From positions 100,951 to 164,950 of the forward strand of contig NZ_LMIA01000014.1 of the NCBI RefSeq assembly GCF_001428565.1: a stretch of 64,000 nucleotides of DNA. The letters are read 5' to 3'. How positions within the stretch are numbered: position 1 is the first letter of the stretch; every line of letters begins with the position of its first letter. A program made the position numbers and the translations under genes. Positions 54,983-63,377 of this stretch are shown here, one piece after another. The notes beneath the pieces are model-generated. The model did not search any database and was not told the origin of the DNA. It saw only the letters and a list, made by a program, of their open reading frames with translations. Source of the DNA: Nocardioides sp. Root190. GTDB lineage: Bacteria > Actinomycetota > Actinomycetes > Propionibacteriales > Nocardioidaceae.

Positions 54983-57900
54983 TCAGCTGAAGGCCTTGTC
55001 GATCAGCACGCGTGCCTCTTCGAGGTGACGCTTGGCCGTGCCGACCGCCGTGGTGGAGGAGGAGGCCCGGGTGATCGGCTCGATCTCGCGTCCCAGCTGC
55101 GGGATCACGTTGAGGTGGTACGACGGCCACGGACCCTGGTTGAACGGCTCGTCCTGGACCCACTTGACCTTGGCGCCGGGGTACTTGTCGAGCTCGGCCC
55201 GGATCTCCTCGACCGGCCACGGGTAGAGCTGCTCGACCCGGACGATCGCGACGTCGTCGCGGTTCGTCTTCTGACGCTCGACCACGAGGTCCCAGGTGAG
55301 ACGGCCCGACACCAGCAGGACGGTGCCCACCTCGGACGGGTCCACCTTGTCGTCGCTGATCACGGCACGGAAGGAGCCGGTGGTGAAGTCGTCGGGCTGC
55401 GACGCGGCCTCCTTGCGCTTCAGCATCGACTTGGGCGTGAACACGATGAGCGGCTTGTGCTCGCCGCCCAGCGAGTGCTGGCGCAGCAGGTGGAAGTACG
55501 ACGCGGGGCAGGACGGCTGGGCCACCACCATCGCCTCGTCGGCGCACAGGGTGAGGAAGCGCTCGATGCGCGCGGAGGAGTGGTCGGCCCCCTGGCCCTC
55601 GTAGCCGTGCGGCAGCAGCAGCACGACGCCGGAGTCCTGGCCCCACTTGGTCTTGCCCGCGGAGATGTACTCGTCGATGACCGACTGGGCGCCGTTGACG
55701 AAGTCGCCGAACTGGGCCTCCCAGAGGACCAGGGCCTCGGGGCGCGCCACCGAGTAGCCGTACTCGAACCCGAGCGCGGCGTACTCCGAGAGCAGGCTGT
55801 CGTAGACGTGGAACTTGGCCTGGTCCTCGGTGAGGTTGGCCAGCGGCGTCCACTCGTCGGCGTTGTGACGGTCGATGACCGTCGCGAAGCGCGACACGAA
55901 CGTGCCGCGTCGCGAGTCCTGGCCGGCCAGGCGCACCGGACGACCCTCCATGAGCAGCGAGCCGAAGGCGAGGATCTCGCCGGTGCCCCAGTCGATCGGG
56001 CCGTCGGTGATCGCCGCGGCCCTGCGCTGGAGCTGCGGCATCACCTTCGGGTGGACGGTGAAGCCGTCCGGCGGCGAGACGTAGGCGTCGGAGATCCGCT
56101 TGAGGACCTCGCGGCTCACCGCGGTCTCGGTCTCGCCGTCGGGCTTGTCCGGGTAGTCCGGGACGGTGGTCCACTCGTCGGGCTTCGTGTCGGCCTCGCG
56201 GACCTCGGTGAAGACCCGCTCCAGCTGGAGCTGGTAGTCGCGCAGGACCTGCTCGGCCTCCTCGATCGTGATGTCGCCACGACCGATGAGGGACTCGGTG
56301 TAGAGCTTGCGCACCGAGCGCTTCTGCTCGATCAGGTCGTACATCAGCGGCTGCGTGTACGACGGGTCGTCGCCCTCGTTGTGACCGCGGCGGCGGTAGC
56401 AGACGAGGTCGATGACGACGTCGCTCTTGAACGTCTGGCGGTACTCGAAGGCCAGCCGCGCGACGCGGATGCAGGCCTCCGGGTCGTCACCGTTGACGTG
56501 GAAGATCGGCGCCTGCACCATCCGGGCGACGTCGGTGCAGTAGAGCGTGGAGCGCGACGAGCCCGGCGAGGTGGTGAAGCCGACCTGGTTGTTGATGACC
56601 AGGTGGATCGTGCCGCCCGTGCGGTAGCCGCGCAGCTGCGAGAGGTTGAGCGTCTCGGCCACGACGCCCTGGCCGGCGAAGGCCGCGTCACCGTGGAGGA
56701 GGACCGGCAGGACCGGGAACTTCTCTCCCTGGTTGAGCACGTCCTGCTTGGCGCGGGCGATGCCCTCGAGCACCGGGTCGACCGTCTCGAGGTGCGAGGG
56801 GTTCGCGGCGACGGAGACCTTGATGGTCTCGCCGGTGCCCGCGATGAAGGCACCCTCGGCGCCGAGGTGGTACTTCACGTCCCCGGAGCCCTGGACCGTG
56901 CGCGGGTCGATGTTGCCCTCGAACTCGCGGAAGATCTGGTTGTAGGACTTGCCGACGATGTTGGCCAGGATGTTGAGGCGGCCACGGTGGGCCATGCCGA
57001 TCGCGACCTCGTCGAGCCCGACCTGGGCGGCGGCCTCCGCGATCTCGTCGACGACGGGGACCGTGGTCTCACCGCCCTCGAGGCTGAAGCGCTTCTGGCC
57101 GACGAACTTGGTCTGCAGGAAGGTTTCGAAGGCCTCGGCCTGGTTGAGTTTGAGCAGGATCCGCAGCTGCTCCTCGCGAGGCGGCTTGGTGTGCGGCTGC
57201 TCGACGCGCTCCTGGATCCAGCGGCGCTGCTCCGGGTCCATGATGTGCATGTACTCGATGCCGGTGGTGCGGCAGTAGGAGTCACGCAGGATGCCCAGGA
57301 TGTGGCGCAGCTTCATGAAGCGGCGGTCGCCCCCGCCGAAGGAGCCGGTCGGGAACTCGCGGTCGAGGTCCCACAGCGTCAGGCCGTGCGACTCGATCCG
57401 GAGGTCCGGGTGGCTGCGCTGCTTGTACTCCAGCGGGTCGGTGTCGGCCATCAGGTGACCGCGGACCCGGTAGGCGTGGATCAGCTCGAGGATCCGGGCC
57501 TGCTTGTCGATCTCGTCGTCGTGCGACGTCGCGACGTCGGAGTTCCAGCGGATCGGCTCGTAGGGGATCCGCAGGGCACGGAAGATCTCGTCGTAGAAAC
57601 CGTCCTGGCCGAGGATGTACTTGTGCACCTGGCCGAGGAACTCGCCCGACTGGGCACCCTGGATCACGCGGTGGTCGTAGGTCGAGGTCATCGTCATGAT
57701 GCGCGAGATCGCGTTGCGCGCGATCGTCTCCTCGGACGCGCCCTGGAACTCAGGCGGGTGGTCCATCGAGCCGACACCGATGATCGCGGCCTGGCCCTGC
57801 ATCAGGCGCGGCACGGAGTTGTTGGTGCCCAGGCCACCCACGTTGGTGAGGCTGACCGTCGTACCGGAGTAGTCCTCCATGGTCAGCTTGTTGTCCTTGG

Positions 57901-58744
57901 CCTTGCGCACGATCTCCTCGTACGCCGTCCAGAACTGCGCGAAGTCCATCGACTCGCAGGCCTTGATGGACGGCGCGACGAGCTGGCGCGTGCCGTCCTT
58001 CTTGACCTGGTCGATCGCCAGGCCGAGGTTGATGTGCGCCGGAGCGACCATCGTCGGCTTGCCGTCGATCTCGTCGAAGGTGTTGTTCATCGCCGGCTGC
58101 GCCTTGATCGCCTTGATGATGGCGTAGCCGATGAGGTGGGTGAAGGACACCTTGCCGCCGCGGGCGCGCTTGAGGTGGCTGTTGATGACGATCCGGTTGT
58201 CCCAGAGGAGCTTGACCGGGATGTTGCGGACCGAGGTGGCCGTCGGCACGGACAGCGAGAGGTCCATGTTCTTGGCCGTCGCCGCGGGGATGCCGCGGAG
58301 GACGGTCAGGGTCGGCTCGTCACTCGCGGTGACCGGTGCCGGGCGCGGAGCGTCCTTGGGCGTCGGCTTGTCCGACTCGGCCGTGGGCGGCGTCGGGGTG
58401 GTGGAGGAGGCCGGGCTCACCTGCGGGGCAGGCGTGGCCTTGGGCGTGGGAGTGGCCGTGGCCTGAGCCGCCTGGCTCGCCGGAGCTGCCGGGGCTGCAG
58501 CAGGAGCCGGGGTGGCCGCCTTCGTGGCGGCCGGGGCAGCGGCGGCTGCAGGAGCTGCCGGAGCGGCAGCGGCGGTCGTCGTCGAACCGTTCGACCCCGA
58601 TCCCTTGAAGTACGTCGCCCAGGCGGCGTCGACGCTGGAGGGGTCCGCGTCGAACCGCTCCTTCATCTCCTCCACGAGCCACTCGTTGGCTCCGAACCCG
58701 CCTGGCTCGGTTGATCCGTGGGACTTGTCTGACGACTGCGTCAC
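54983..58744 (-). CDS. kgd: multifunctional 2-oxoglutarate decarboxylase/dehydrogenase (E1 with E2-like domain)
   Basis: A 1253-residue fused enzyme of the TCA cycle. Residues 1-50 include the GANEWLVEEMKERFDADPSSVDAAW docking segment, followed by an Ala/Pro/Thr-rich linker to about residue 125, then an E2-type acyltransferase domain (FTHLIGYAIIKAIKAQPAMN to STYDHRVIQGAQSGEFL) and the TPP-dependent E1 (AIGMAHRGRLNILANIVGK, HGDAAFAGQGVV, LVINNQVGFTT). This is the actinobacterial Kgd/OdhA layout, which lacks a separate E2 lipoyl domain and is inhibited by the FHA protein GarA/OdhI. The start is GTG with an AGAGG-like site upstream. Confidence 0.97.
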   Translation of the reverse strand: MTQSSDKSHGSTEPGGFGANEWLVEEMKERFDADPSSVDAAWATYFKGSGSNGSTTTAAAAPAAPAAAAAPAATKAATPAPAAAPAAPASQAAQATATPTPKATPAPQVSPASSTTPTPPTAESDKPTPKDAPRPAPVTASDEPTLTVLRGIPAATAKNMDLSLSVPTATSVRNIPVKLLWDNRIVINSHLKRARGGKVSFTHLIGYAIIKAIKAQPAMNNTFDEIDGKPTMVAPAHINLGLAIDQVKKDGTRQLVAPSIKACESMDFAQFWTAYEEIVRKAKDNKLTMEDYSGTTVSLTNVGGLGTNNSVPRLMQGQAAIIGVGSMDHPPEFQGASEETIARNAISRIMTMTSTYDHRVIQGAQSGEFLGQVHKYILGQDGFYDEIFRALRIPYEPIRWNSDVATSHDDEIDKQARILELIHAYRVRGHLMADTDPLEYKQRSHPDLRIESHGLTLWDLDREFPTGSFGGGDRRFMKLRHILGILRDSYCRTTGIEYMHIMDPEQRRWIQERVEQPHTKPPREEQLRILLKLNQAEAFETFLQTKFVGQKRFSLEGGETTVPVVDEIAEAAAQVGLDEVAIGMAHRGRLNILANIVGKSYNQIFREFEGNIDPRTVQGSGDVKYHLGAEGAFIAGTGETIKVSVAANPSHLETVDPVLEGIARAKQDVLNQGEKFPVLPVLLHGDAAFAGQGVVAETLNLSQLRGYRTGGTIHLVINNQVGFTTSPGSSRSTLYCTDVARMVQAPIFHVNGDDPEACIRVARLAFEYRQTFKSDVVIDLVCYRRRGHNEGDDPSYTQPLMYDLIEQKRSVRKLYTESLIGRGDITIEEAEQVLRDYQLQLERVFTEVREADTKPDEWTTVPDYPDKPDGETETAVSREVLKRISDAYVSPPDGFTVHPKVMPQLQRRAAAITDGPIDWGTGEILAFGSLLMEGRPVRLAGQDSRRGTFVSRFATVIDRHNADEWTPLANLTEDQAKFHVYDSLLSEYAALGFEYGYSVARPEALVLWEAQFGDFVNGAQSVIDEYISAGKTKWGQDSGVVLLLPHGYEGQGADHSSARIERFLTLCADEAMVVAQPSCPASYFHLLRQHSLGGEHKPLIVFTPKSMLKRKEAASQPDDFTTGSFRAVISDDKVDPSEVGTVLLVSGRLTWDLVVERQKTNRDDVAIVRVEQLYPWPVEEIRAELDKYPGAKVKWVQDEPFNQGPWPSYHLNVIPQLGREIEPITRASSSTTAVGTAKRHLEEARVLIDKAFS

Positions 58745-58868
58745 GACGTGCTTCGCCTCTTCCGATGAGCTGTTGCCGCCCCGCCGCCGGTAGCGGGCGG
58801 TTGTCGACGGCCAAGGCTAGTCCCATGCCGAAGCAAATACCGCCCCCCGGTCACCCTTTGAGGCAGGG

Positions 58869-58880
58869 TGTTGCGCAACA
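58869..58880. promoter_or_regulatory. palindrome TGTTGCGCAACA in the kgd/lipoprotein intergenic region
   Basis: A perfect 12-bp palindrome about 125 bases upstream of kgd and 48 bases before the divergent lipoprotein gene. It could be an operator for either gene. Confidence 0.45.
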
Positions 58881-58927
58881 GACATCGGAGTGGGTTTGCA
58901 GGGCGTGACCGAATGGGGGCGCAGGCG

Positions 58928-59539
58928 ATGCGGAGAGCACCAGTACGACGCGCAGGAAGTGGCCGCGAACGAACCCGTCCGGGCATGTCCGTGACCCTTG
59001 CGATCGTGACGATGGCCGCTCTGGGAGGGTGCTCCGACGCCGGCGAGGAGCCGTCGGTCGAACCGACCTCCACCGCCTCCGAAGCGGTCGAGCCGGTCGA
59101 CACCGACGCCGCCCTCGGCAAGGTCCAGGGCCGCCTCGACACCGCCGCCGCCCAGTCCGTCGTGACAGAAGTCACCGCCGTCGTGGACAGCTGGATCGAC
59201 GGCGGCCTCGGCGGGGACTACCCGCGCACCGATTTCGGCGACGGGTTCTCAGGTTTCACCGAGGACGCGAGAGCCCTTGCCGAGAAGCGGTCCGCGGTGC
59301 TGACCAATGCCGACCTCGGAGCCGACCTCGGAGAGGTCGAGCTCGTCGAGCGGGTGGTCCGCGTCGACGTGGCCGCCCCCAAGGGGCGGCCGGTCGGGGC
59401 GACGGCCCGGGTCAGGGTCCGCCTCGTCCTCGACGGCGATCGCACCGACGTCGTCTCCGGGCGACTCCTGCTCACCCCCACCGCCGAGGGCTGGCAGGTC
59501 TTCGGCTTCGATCTCGCCCGCGGCCAGGAAGGAGCCTGA
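58928..59539 (+). CDS. putative lipoprotein
   Basis: A protein of about 203 residues. A basic N-terminus is followed by the hydrophobic core MSVTLAIVTMAALGG and a lipobox LGGC, giving a lipidated Cys, then a Thr/Ser/Glu-rich linker (EEPSVEPTSTASEAVEP). The folded part ends with VRVRLVLDGDRTDVVSGRLLLTPTAEGWQVFGFDLARG, resembling NTF2-like or Mce-associated domains. The start is uncertain: ATG 58928 is a compromise, and 58913 or 58985 are alternatives. The LCP gene begins two bases after its stop codon, so the pair probably acts at the envelope. Confidence 0.75.
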   Translation: MRRAPVRRAGSGRERTRPGMSVTLAIVTMAALGGCSDAGEEPSVEPTSTASEAVEPVDTDAALGKVQGRLDTAAAQSVVTEVTAVVDSWIDGGLGGDYPRTDFGDGFSGFTEDARALAEKRSAVLTNADLGADLGEVELVERVVRVDVAAPKGRPVGATARVRVRLVLDGDRTDVVSGRLLLTPTAEGWQVFGFDLARGQEGA

Positions 59540-59540
59540 G

Positions 59541-60440
59541 GTGCGCCAGGTGATCCGGACCGCTGTCCTCGCCCTCCTGCTGGGAGTCGTGGCGCTCGTC
59601 GTACCCGACAGTGCGCCGGCACCCACCCACTTCACCCTGGTCAAGATCGACAAGGCGGAAGCCGTCGACGTCGACCCGGACGTGATCTGGGTGCTGGCCG
59701 CCGGCTCGGACGCCCGCCCGCGCGAGGATCCGCTGCGGACCCGCGCGGACGCGCTGCAGATGGTCGGCATCAGCACCCGGACCGGTGCGGCGACGGCGAT
59801 CGGCATCCCCAGGGACAGCTGGGTCGAGCTCCCCGGGCTGGGATCGAACCGGGTCAACGCCGCGATGTACTTCGGCGGTCCCCAGCTCCTCGGCAAGGCC
59901 GTCGGCAACCTGCTCGGCGTGCAGCCCGACTACGTCGTGGTCGCGACCTTCAGCGGCCTGGCCGACCTGATCCGGAGCATCGGTGGCATCACGGTCACCA
60001 ATCCACGCGCCTTCTCCGACTCGAGCCTGCACCCGAAGGGGTGGCCCGCCGGGAAGGTGAAGCTCAACGGCATGAAGGCAGTCGAGTTCGCCCGGGTGCG
60101 CAAGTCGCTGCCGCGTGGCGACTTCGATCGGTCGGCCAACCAGCAGCGGGTGATCCGCGGCATCCAGCGCCGGGTCGCCGAGCGGGCCGCCGAGCCCGGG
60201 TTCATCGAGGGTGGCGTGATCAGCGTGATGAGGCACCTGCACACCCGGGGCGTCTCGCCGGCCGAGCTGTTCCGGGTCGCCCAGGCGATCGCGCAGGTCG
60301 ACCCGACGAAGGTGACCACGTGCGTCCTGCCCGGCAGGGGAGCGAGCATCAACGGTGCGAGCGTCGTCCTCCCCGACCGGTCGGTGGCGCGGCGCTACGG
60401 CAACGACGCCCGCAAGGACGCGACCATCAAGCGCTGCTGA
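59541..60440 (+). CDS. LytR-CpsA-Psr (LCP) family protein
   Basis: A 299-residue LCP protein; members transfer glycopolymers from lipid carriers to peptidoglycan. After an N-terminal membrane helix (TAVLALLLGVVALVVP) come LAAGSDARPREDPLRTRADALQMVGI, AIGIPRDSWVELPGLGSNRVNAAM, IGGITVTNPRAFSD, and the motif AVEFARVRKSLPRGDFDRSANQQRVI with the conserved Arg-Asp cluster. The GTG start has AAGGAG upstream. Its last 14 bases overlap the 3' end of the convergent rnhA gene. Confidence 0.92.
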   Translation: MRQVIRTAVLALLLGVVALVVPDSAPAPTHFTLVKIDKAEAVDVDPDVIWVLAAGSDARPREDPLRTRADALQMVGISTRTGAATAIGIPRDSWVELPGLGSNRVNAAMYFGGPQLLGKAVGNLLGVQPDYVVVATFSGLADLIRSIGGITVTNPRAFSDSSLHPKGWPAGKVKLNGMKAVEFARVRKSLPRGDFDRSANQQRVIRGIQRRVAERAAEPGFIEGGVISVMRHLHTRGVSPAELFRVAQAIAQVDPTKVTTCVLPGRGASINGASVVLPDRSVARRYGNDARKDATIKRC

Positions 60441-60930
60441 TCGACGACCAGCCGTCCCGGGCCTCGCGTGCGCCCTGGCCGGCGAGGGCGTCCGCGCGCT
60501 CGTTGCCCGGGTCGCCGGCGTGGCCCTTGACCCAGTGCCAGGTGACGTCGTGCTGCGTTGCCACGGCGTCCAGGCGCCGCCACAGGTCCTCGTTCTTCAC
60601 CGGCGCCTTCGCGGCCGTCCGCCAGCCGTTGGCCTTCCACTTCGCGACCCACGACATGATCCCGTTGCGGACGTAGCTGCTGTCCGTGTGGAGATCGACG
60701 GTGGAGCGCCGGCTGAGCGTCTCCAGCGCCTGGATGGCCGCCATCAGCTCCATCCGGTTGTTGGTCGTGTCGAGCTCGCCGCCGTGCAGGTCCAGTTCGT
60801 GCCGGCCGTAGCGCAGGACCGCACCCCATCCGCCCGGCCCCGGATTGCCCAGGCACGAGCCGTCGGTGTGGATCGTGACCGTGGCAGGAGAGCTGGACGA
60901 GTCGGGGGAGTCGGGCGCGTCGGGTGGCAC
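60427..60930 (-). CDS. rnhA: ribonuclease HI
   Basis: A 167-residue RNase HI that cuts the RNA strand of RNA-DNA hybrids. The carboxylate set is TDGSCLGNPGPGGWGAVLRYG (Asp), NNRMELMAAIQAL (Glu), HTDSSYVRNGIMSW (Asp) and GHAGDPGNERADALA (His and Asp). A short Pro/Ser-rich N-terminal tail precedes the fold. The GTG start has TACCCT six bases upstream. Its 3' end overlaps the LCP gene on the other strand. Confidence 0.95.
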   Translation of the reverse strand: MPPDAPDSPDSSSSPATVTIHTDGSCLGNPGPGGWGAVLRYGRHELDLHGGELDTTNNRMELMAAIQALETLSRRSTVDLHTDSSYVRNGIMSWVAKWKANGWRTAAKAPVKNEDLWRRLDAVATQHDVTWHWVKGHAGDPGNERADALAGQGAREARDGWSSISSA

Positions 60931-60936
60931 GAGGTG

Positions 60937-60942
60937 AGGGTA
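60937..60942 (-). promoter_or_regulatory. -10 box of leaderless rnhA transcript
   Basis: TACCCT on the minus strand, six bases before the GTG at 60930. Confidence 0.6.
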
Positions 60943-60993
60943 CGGCGACCCGCTGGCCCGAATCGGTGGCGGGTCGTTGCCCGGCACGGCACG

Positions 60994-61482
60994 ATGGGCC
61001 GGGTGACGAAGAAGACCCGCCGGTCCCGGAAGAAGAACCGTTCGCGCTCCTCCGATCGCGCCGGGCGCGCGAAGGTCGTGGAGCGACTCGAGGCCGCCGA
61101 GGAGAAGCAGCGCCACGTGCGGCTCGTGCTCCGTCAGGGTGACCCCGTCGCCGGCTTCGTCGTGGGCCTGACCCCCAAGCGCGTCGAGCTGACCGTCCTC
61201 GCCGAGCCCGGCCAGGTCGACGGCGTCGTCTCGGTGAAGGTCCGCGACGTGGTGAAGGTCCGCAAGGTCCCCGCCGTCCTCGGCGACTCGCCCGCCCTCG
61301 GCCGCCTCACCCACCTCGAGGAGATCGAGGAGCTCGCCCAGGCCGTCGTCGACGAGGCCTTCGAGGAGGGCTGGCCCTACGACCCCCAGGGCATCGAGCA
61401 GCTCACCGCCCTCCAGCAGGCCATCCGGGAGCTGGCGTGCGTGGTGCGGCGCGAGGAACCCGTCGGCACTCCAGAGGCCTGA
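60994..61482 (+). CDS. basic-tailed protein of unknown function
   Basis: A 162-residue protein starting with a very basic segment (VTKKTRRSRKKNRSRSSDRAGRAK) and a helical domain, then a small beta-type domain (LVLRQGDPVAGFVVGLTPKRVELTVL, SVKVRDVVKVRKV) that resembles an Sm-like or RNA-binding barrel, followed by an acidic helical C-terminus. I infer nucleic-acid binding from the basic tail only. A GTG at 61003 is an alternative start. The tRNA-Arg gene lies 45 bases beyond it, on the other strand. Confidence 0.68.
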   Translation: MGRVTKKTRRSRKKNRSRSSDRAGRAKVVERLEAAEEKQRHVRLVLRQGDPVAGFVVGLTPKRVELTVLAEPGQVDGVVSVKVRDVVKVRKVPAVLGDSPALGRLTHLEEIEELAQAVVDEAFEEGWPYDPQGIEQLTALQQAIRELACVVRREEPVGTPEA

Positions 61483-61526
61483 CCTCGACCTGGCCCACGA
61501 GCCCGAAGGCCTGCAAAAAGACAGAG

Positions 61527-61599
61527 TGCCTCCGGCAGGATTCGAACCTGCGACACCTGGTACCGGAAACCAGTGCTCTATCCCCTGAGCTACGGAGGC
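61527..61599 (-). tRNA. tRNA-Arg (anticodon CCG)
   Basis: A 73-base cloverleaf: acceptor GCCTCCG/CGGAGGC, D-stem GCTC/GAGC, anticodon stem CTGGT/ACCAG around loop TTCCGGT, T-stem GCAGG/CCTGC with TTCGAAT loop, discriminator A. The anticodon CCG reads CGG Arg codons. No CCA is encoded. It lies 92 bases from, and divergent to, the gene for arginyl-tRNA synthetase. Confidence 0.97.
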
Positions 61600-61679
61600 A
61601 TACCGCCGAGACGAGCTCAGCGGCGCGATGCCGAACACTACCGGGCGATATCGGTGCGAGAGAAACCGGACTCCATCGA

Positions 61680-61685
61680 TACCCT
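61680..61685 (+). promoter_or_regulatory. -10 box of leaderless argS transcript
   Basis: TACCCT lies six bases before the GTG at 61692. Confidence 0.6.
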
Positions 61686-61691
61686 TCGGGA

Positions 61692-63377
61692 GTGACTCCT
61701 GCCCAGCTCTCCACGACCATCGTCGCGGCGCTCACCGCGCTCGTCGACGACGGCGCCCTGACCCTTCCCGACGGCGTCCCGGCGGAGGTCACGGTGGAGC
61801 GACCCCGGCAGAAGGGCCATGGCGACTACGCGACCAATGTTGCTCTCCAGCTGGCCAAGAAGGCGGGCACGAACCCGCGTGCGTTCGGTGAGCTCCTCGC
61901 CCAGCAGCTCGAGCAGGCCGACGGCATCGCGGGCGTCGAGGTGGCCGGTCCCGGGTTCCTCAACATCTCGGTCGAGGCGGGCGCGCAGGGCAAGGTGGCC
62001 GCCGAGGTCGTCGCTGCCGGCGCGTCGTACGGCCACACGGACACGGTCGCGGGCCAGAAGATCAACGTCGAGTTCATCTCGGCCAACCCGACCGGTCCGC
62101 TGCACCTGGGCCACACCCGGTGGGCAGTGCTCGGCGACGCGATCGGCCGAGTGCTCAGTGCCGCCGGTGCCGAGGTGACGCGTGAGTTCTACATCAACGA
62201 CCGCGGCGTGCAGATGAACCACTTCGCCGACTCGATCATCGCCTCGGCCCTCGGGGAGCCGAAGCCCGAGGACGGCTACGCCGGGGAGTACATCGACGAG
62301 CTCGCGAAGGCGGTCGAGGCCGCGAGCCCCGGCATCTTCGCGCTGCCGGCGGACGAGCGGCGGGCCGCCGTACGGGCCAAGGGCTACGAGCTCCAGCTCG
62401 CCGAGCAGCAGGCCCAGCTCGACGGCTTCAACACCCACTTCGACGTGTGGTTCTCCGAGCTCTCGCTGCACGAGGAGGGTCAGGAGACCGGCGGCGTCCC
62501 GAACACCCTCGAGCGGCTCAAGGAGCTCGGCCACGTCTACGAGGAGGGTGGGGCGCTCTGGATGCGCACCACCGACTTCGGCGACGACAAGAACCGGGTG
62601 CTCATCAAGTCCGACGGCGAGCTGACCTACTTCGCCTCCGACACGGCCTACTACCTCAACAAGAGGGCGCGGGGCTTCGACCACTGCATCTACCTGCTGG
62701 GCGCCGACCACCACGGCTACGTCGGCCGGCTGCGCGCCATGGCTGCGTGCGTCGGCGACGACCCCGACCTCACGCTGAACGTGCTGATCGGGCAGCTGGT
62801 CAAGATCCTGCAGGACGGCCAGGAGCTCAAGCTCTCCAAGCGCGCCGGCACCATCGTGACCCTCGACGAGCTGGCCGAGGAGATCGGCGTCGACGCGCTG
62901 CGCTACTCGCTCGCTCGCTACCCGGCCGACTCGCCGCTGGTGCTCGACGTCGTCGAGATCACCAAGCAGTCCAACGACAACCCGGTCTACTACGTCCAGT
63001 ACGCCCACGCCCGGACCTGCCGGATGATGGCGAACGCAGCCGACCTGGGCATGGAGATGCCCGGCGAGGACGTCTTCGAAGCCTCGCTGCTCGACCATGA
63101 GCGCGACGGCGACCTGCTGCGGGCGCTGGCGGAGTACCCCCGCGTCGTCGCCAGCGCCGCCGAGCTCCGTGAGCCGCACCGGATCGCGCGCTACCTGGAG
63201 GACACCGCCTCGGTGTTCAACAAGTGGTACGACACCAAGGAGTGCCGGATGCTGCCGCAGGGCGACGAGCCCGTCTCGGCGGCCAACCTCGCTCGGCTGC
63301 TGCTGGTCAAGGCCACCCGGACCGTGATCGCCAACGGTCTCGACCTGCTCGGCGTGTCCGCACCGGAGCGGATGTGA
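61692..63377 (+). CDS. argS: arginyl-tRNA synthetase
   Basis: A 561-residue class I synthetase. The N-terminal Arg-tRNA-synt_N domain (RPRQKGHGDYATNVALQLAKKAG) is followed by NPTGPLHLGHTRWAVLGDA with the HIGH-type motif HLGH at 138-141, then YLLGADHHGYVGRLRAM, the KMSK equivalent LSKRAGTIVTLDEL and a DALR anticodon-binding domain (HARTCRMMANA to ANGLDLLGVSAPERM). The GTG start lies six bases after a TACCCT box; an open frame extends upstream through the tRNA but has no basis. lysA overlaps its stop by four bases, the usual actinobacterial argS-lysA order. Confidence 0.97.
   Translation: MTPAQLSTTIVAALTALVDDGALTLPDGVPAEVTVERPRQKGHGDYATNVALQLAKKAGTNPRAFGELLAQQLEQADGIAGVEVAGPGFLNISVEAGAQGKVAAEVVAAGASYGHTDTVAGQKINVEFISANPTGPLHLGHTRWAVLGDAIGRVLSAAGAEVTREFYINDRGVQMNHFADSIIASALGEPKPEDGYAGEYIDELAKAVEAASPGIFALPADERRAAVRAKGYELQLAEQQAQLDGFNTHFDVWFSELSLHEEGQETGGVPNTLERLKELGHVYEEGGALWMRTTDFGDDKNRVLIKSDGELTYFASDTAYYLNKRARGFDHCIYLLGADHHGYVGRLRAMAACVGDDPDLTLNVLIGQLVKILQDGQELKLSKRAGTIVTLDELAEEIGVDALRYSLARYPADSPLVLDVVEITKQSNDNPVYYVQYAHARTCRMMANAADLGMEMPGEDVFEASLLDHERDGDLLRALAEYPRVVASAAELREPHRIARYLEDTASVFNKWYDTKECRMLPQGDEPVSAANLARLLLVKATRTVIANGLDLLGVSAPERM

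Noticed and set aside
54689..58714. 1341-codon plus-strand frame opposite kgd
   Set aside because: It is the exact antisense of a strongly conserved enzyme and contains no recognisable domain or start signal.
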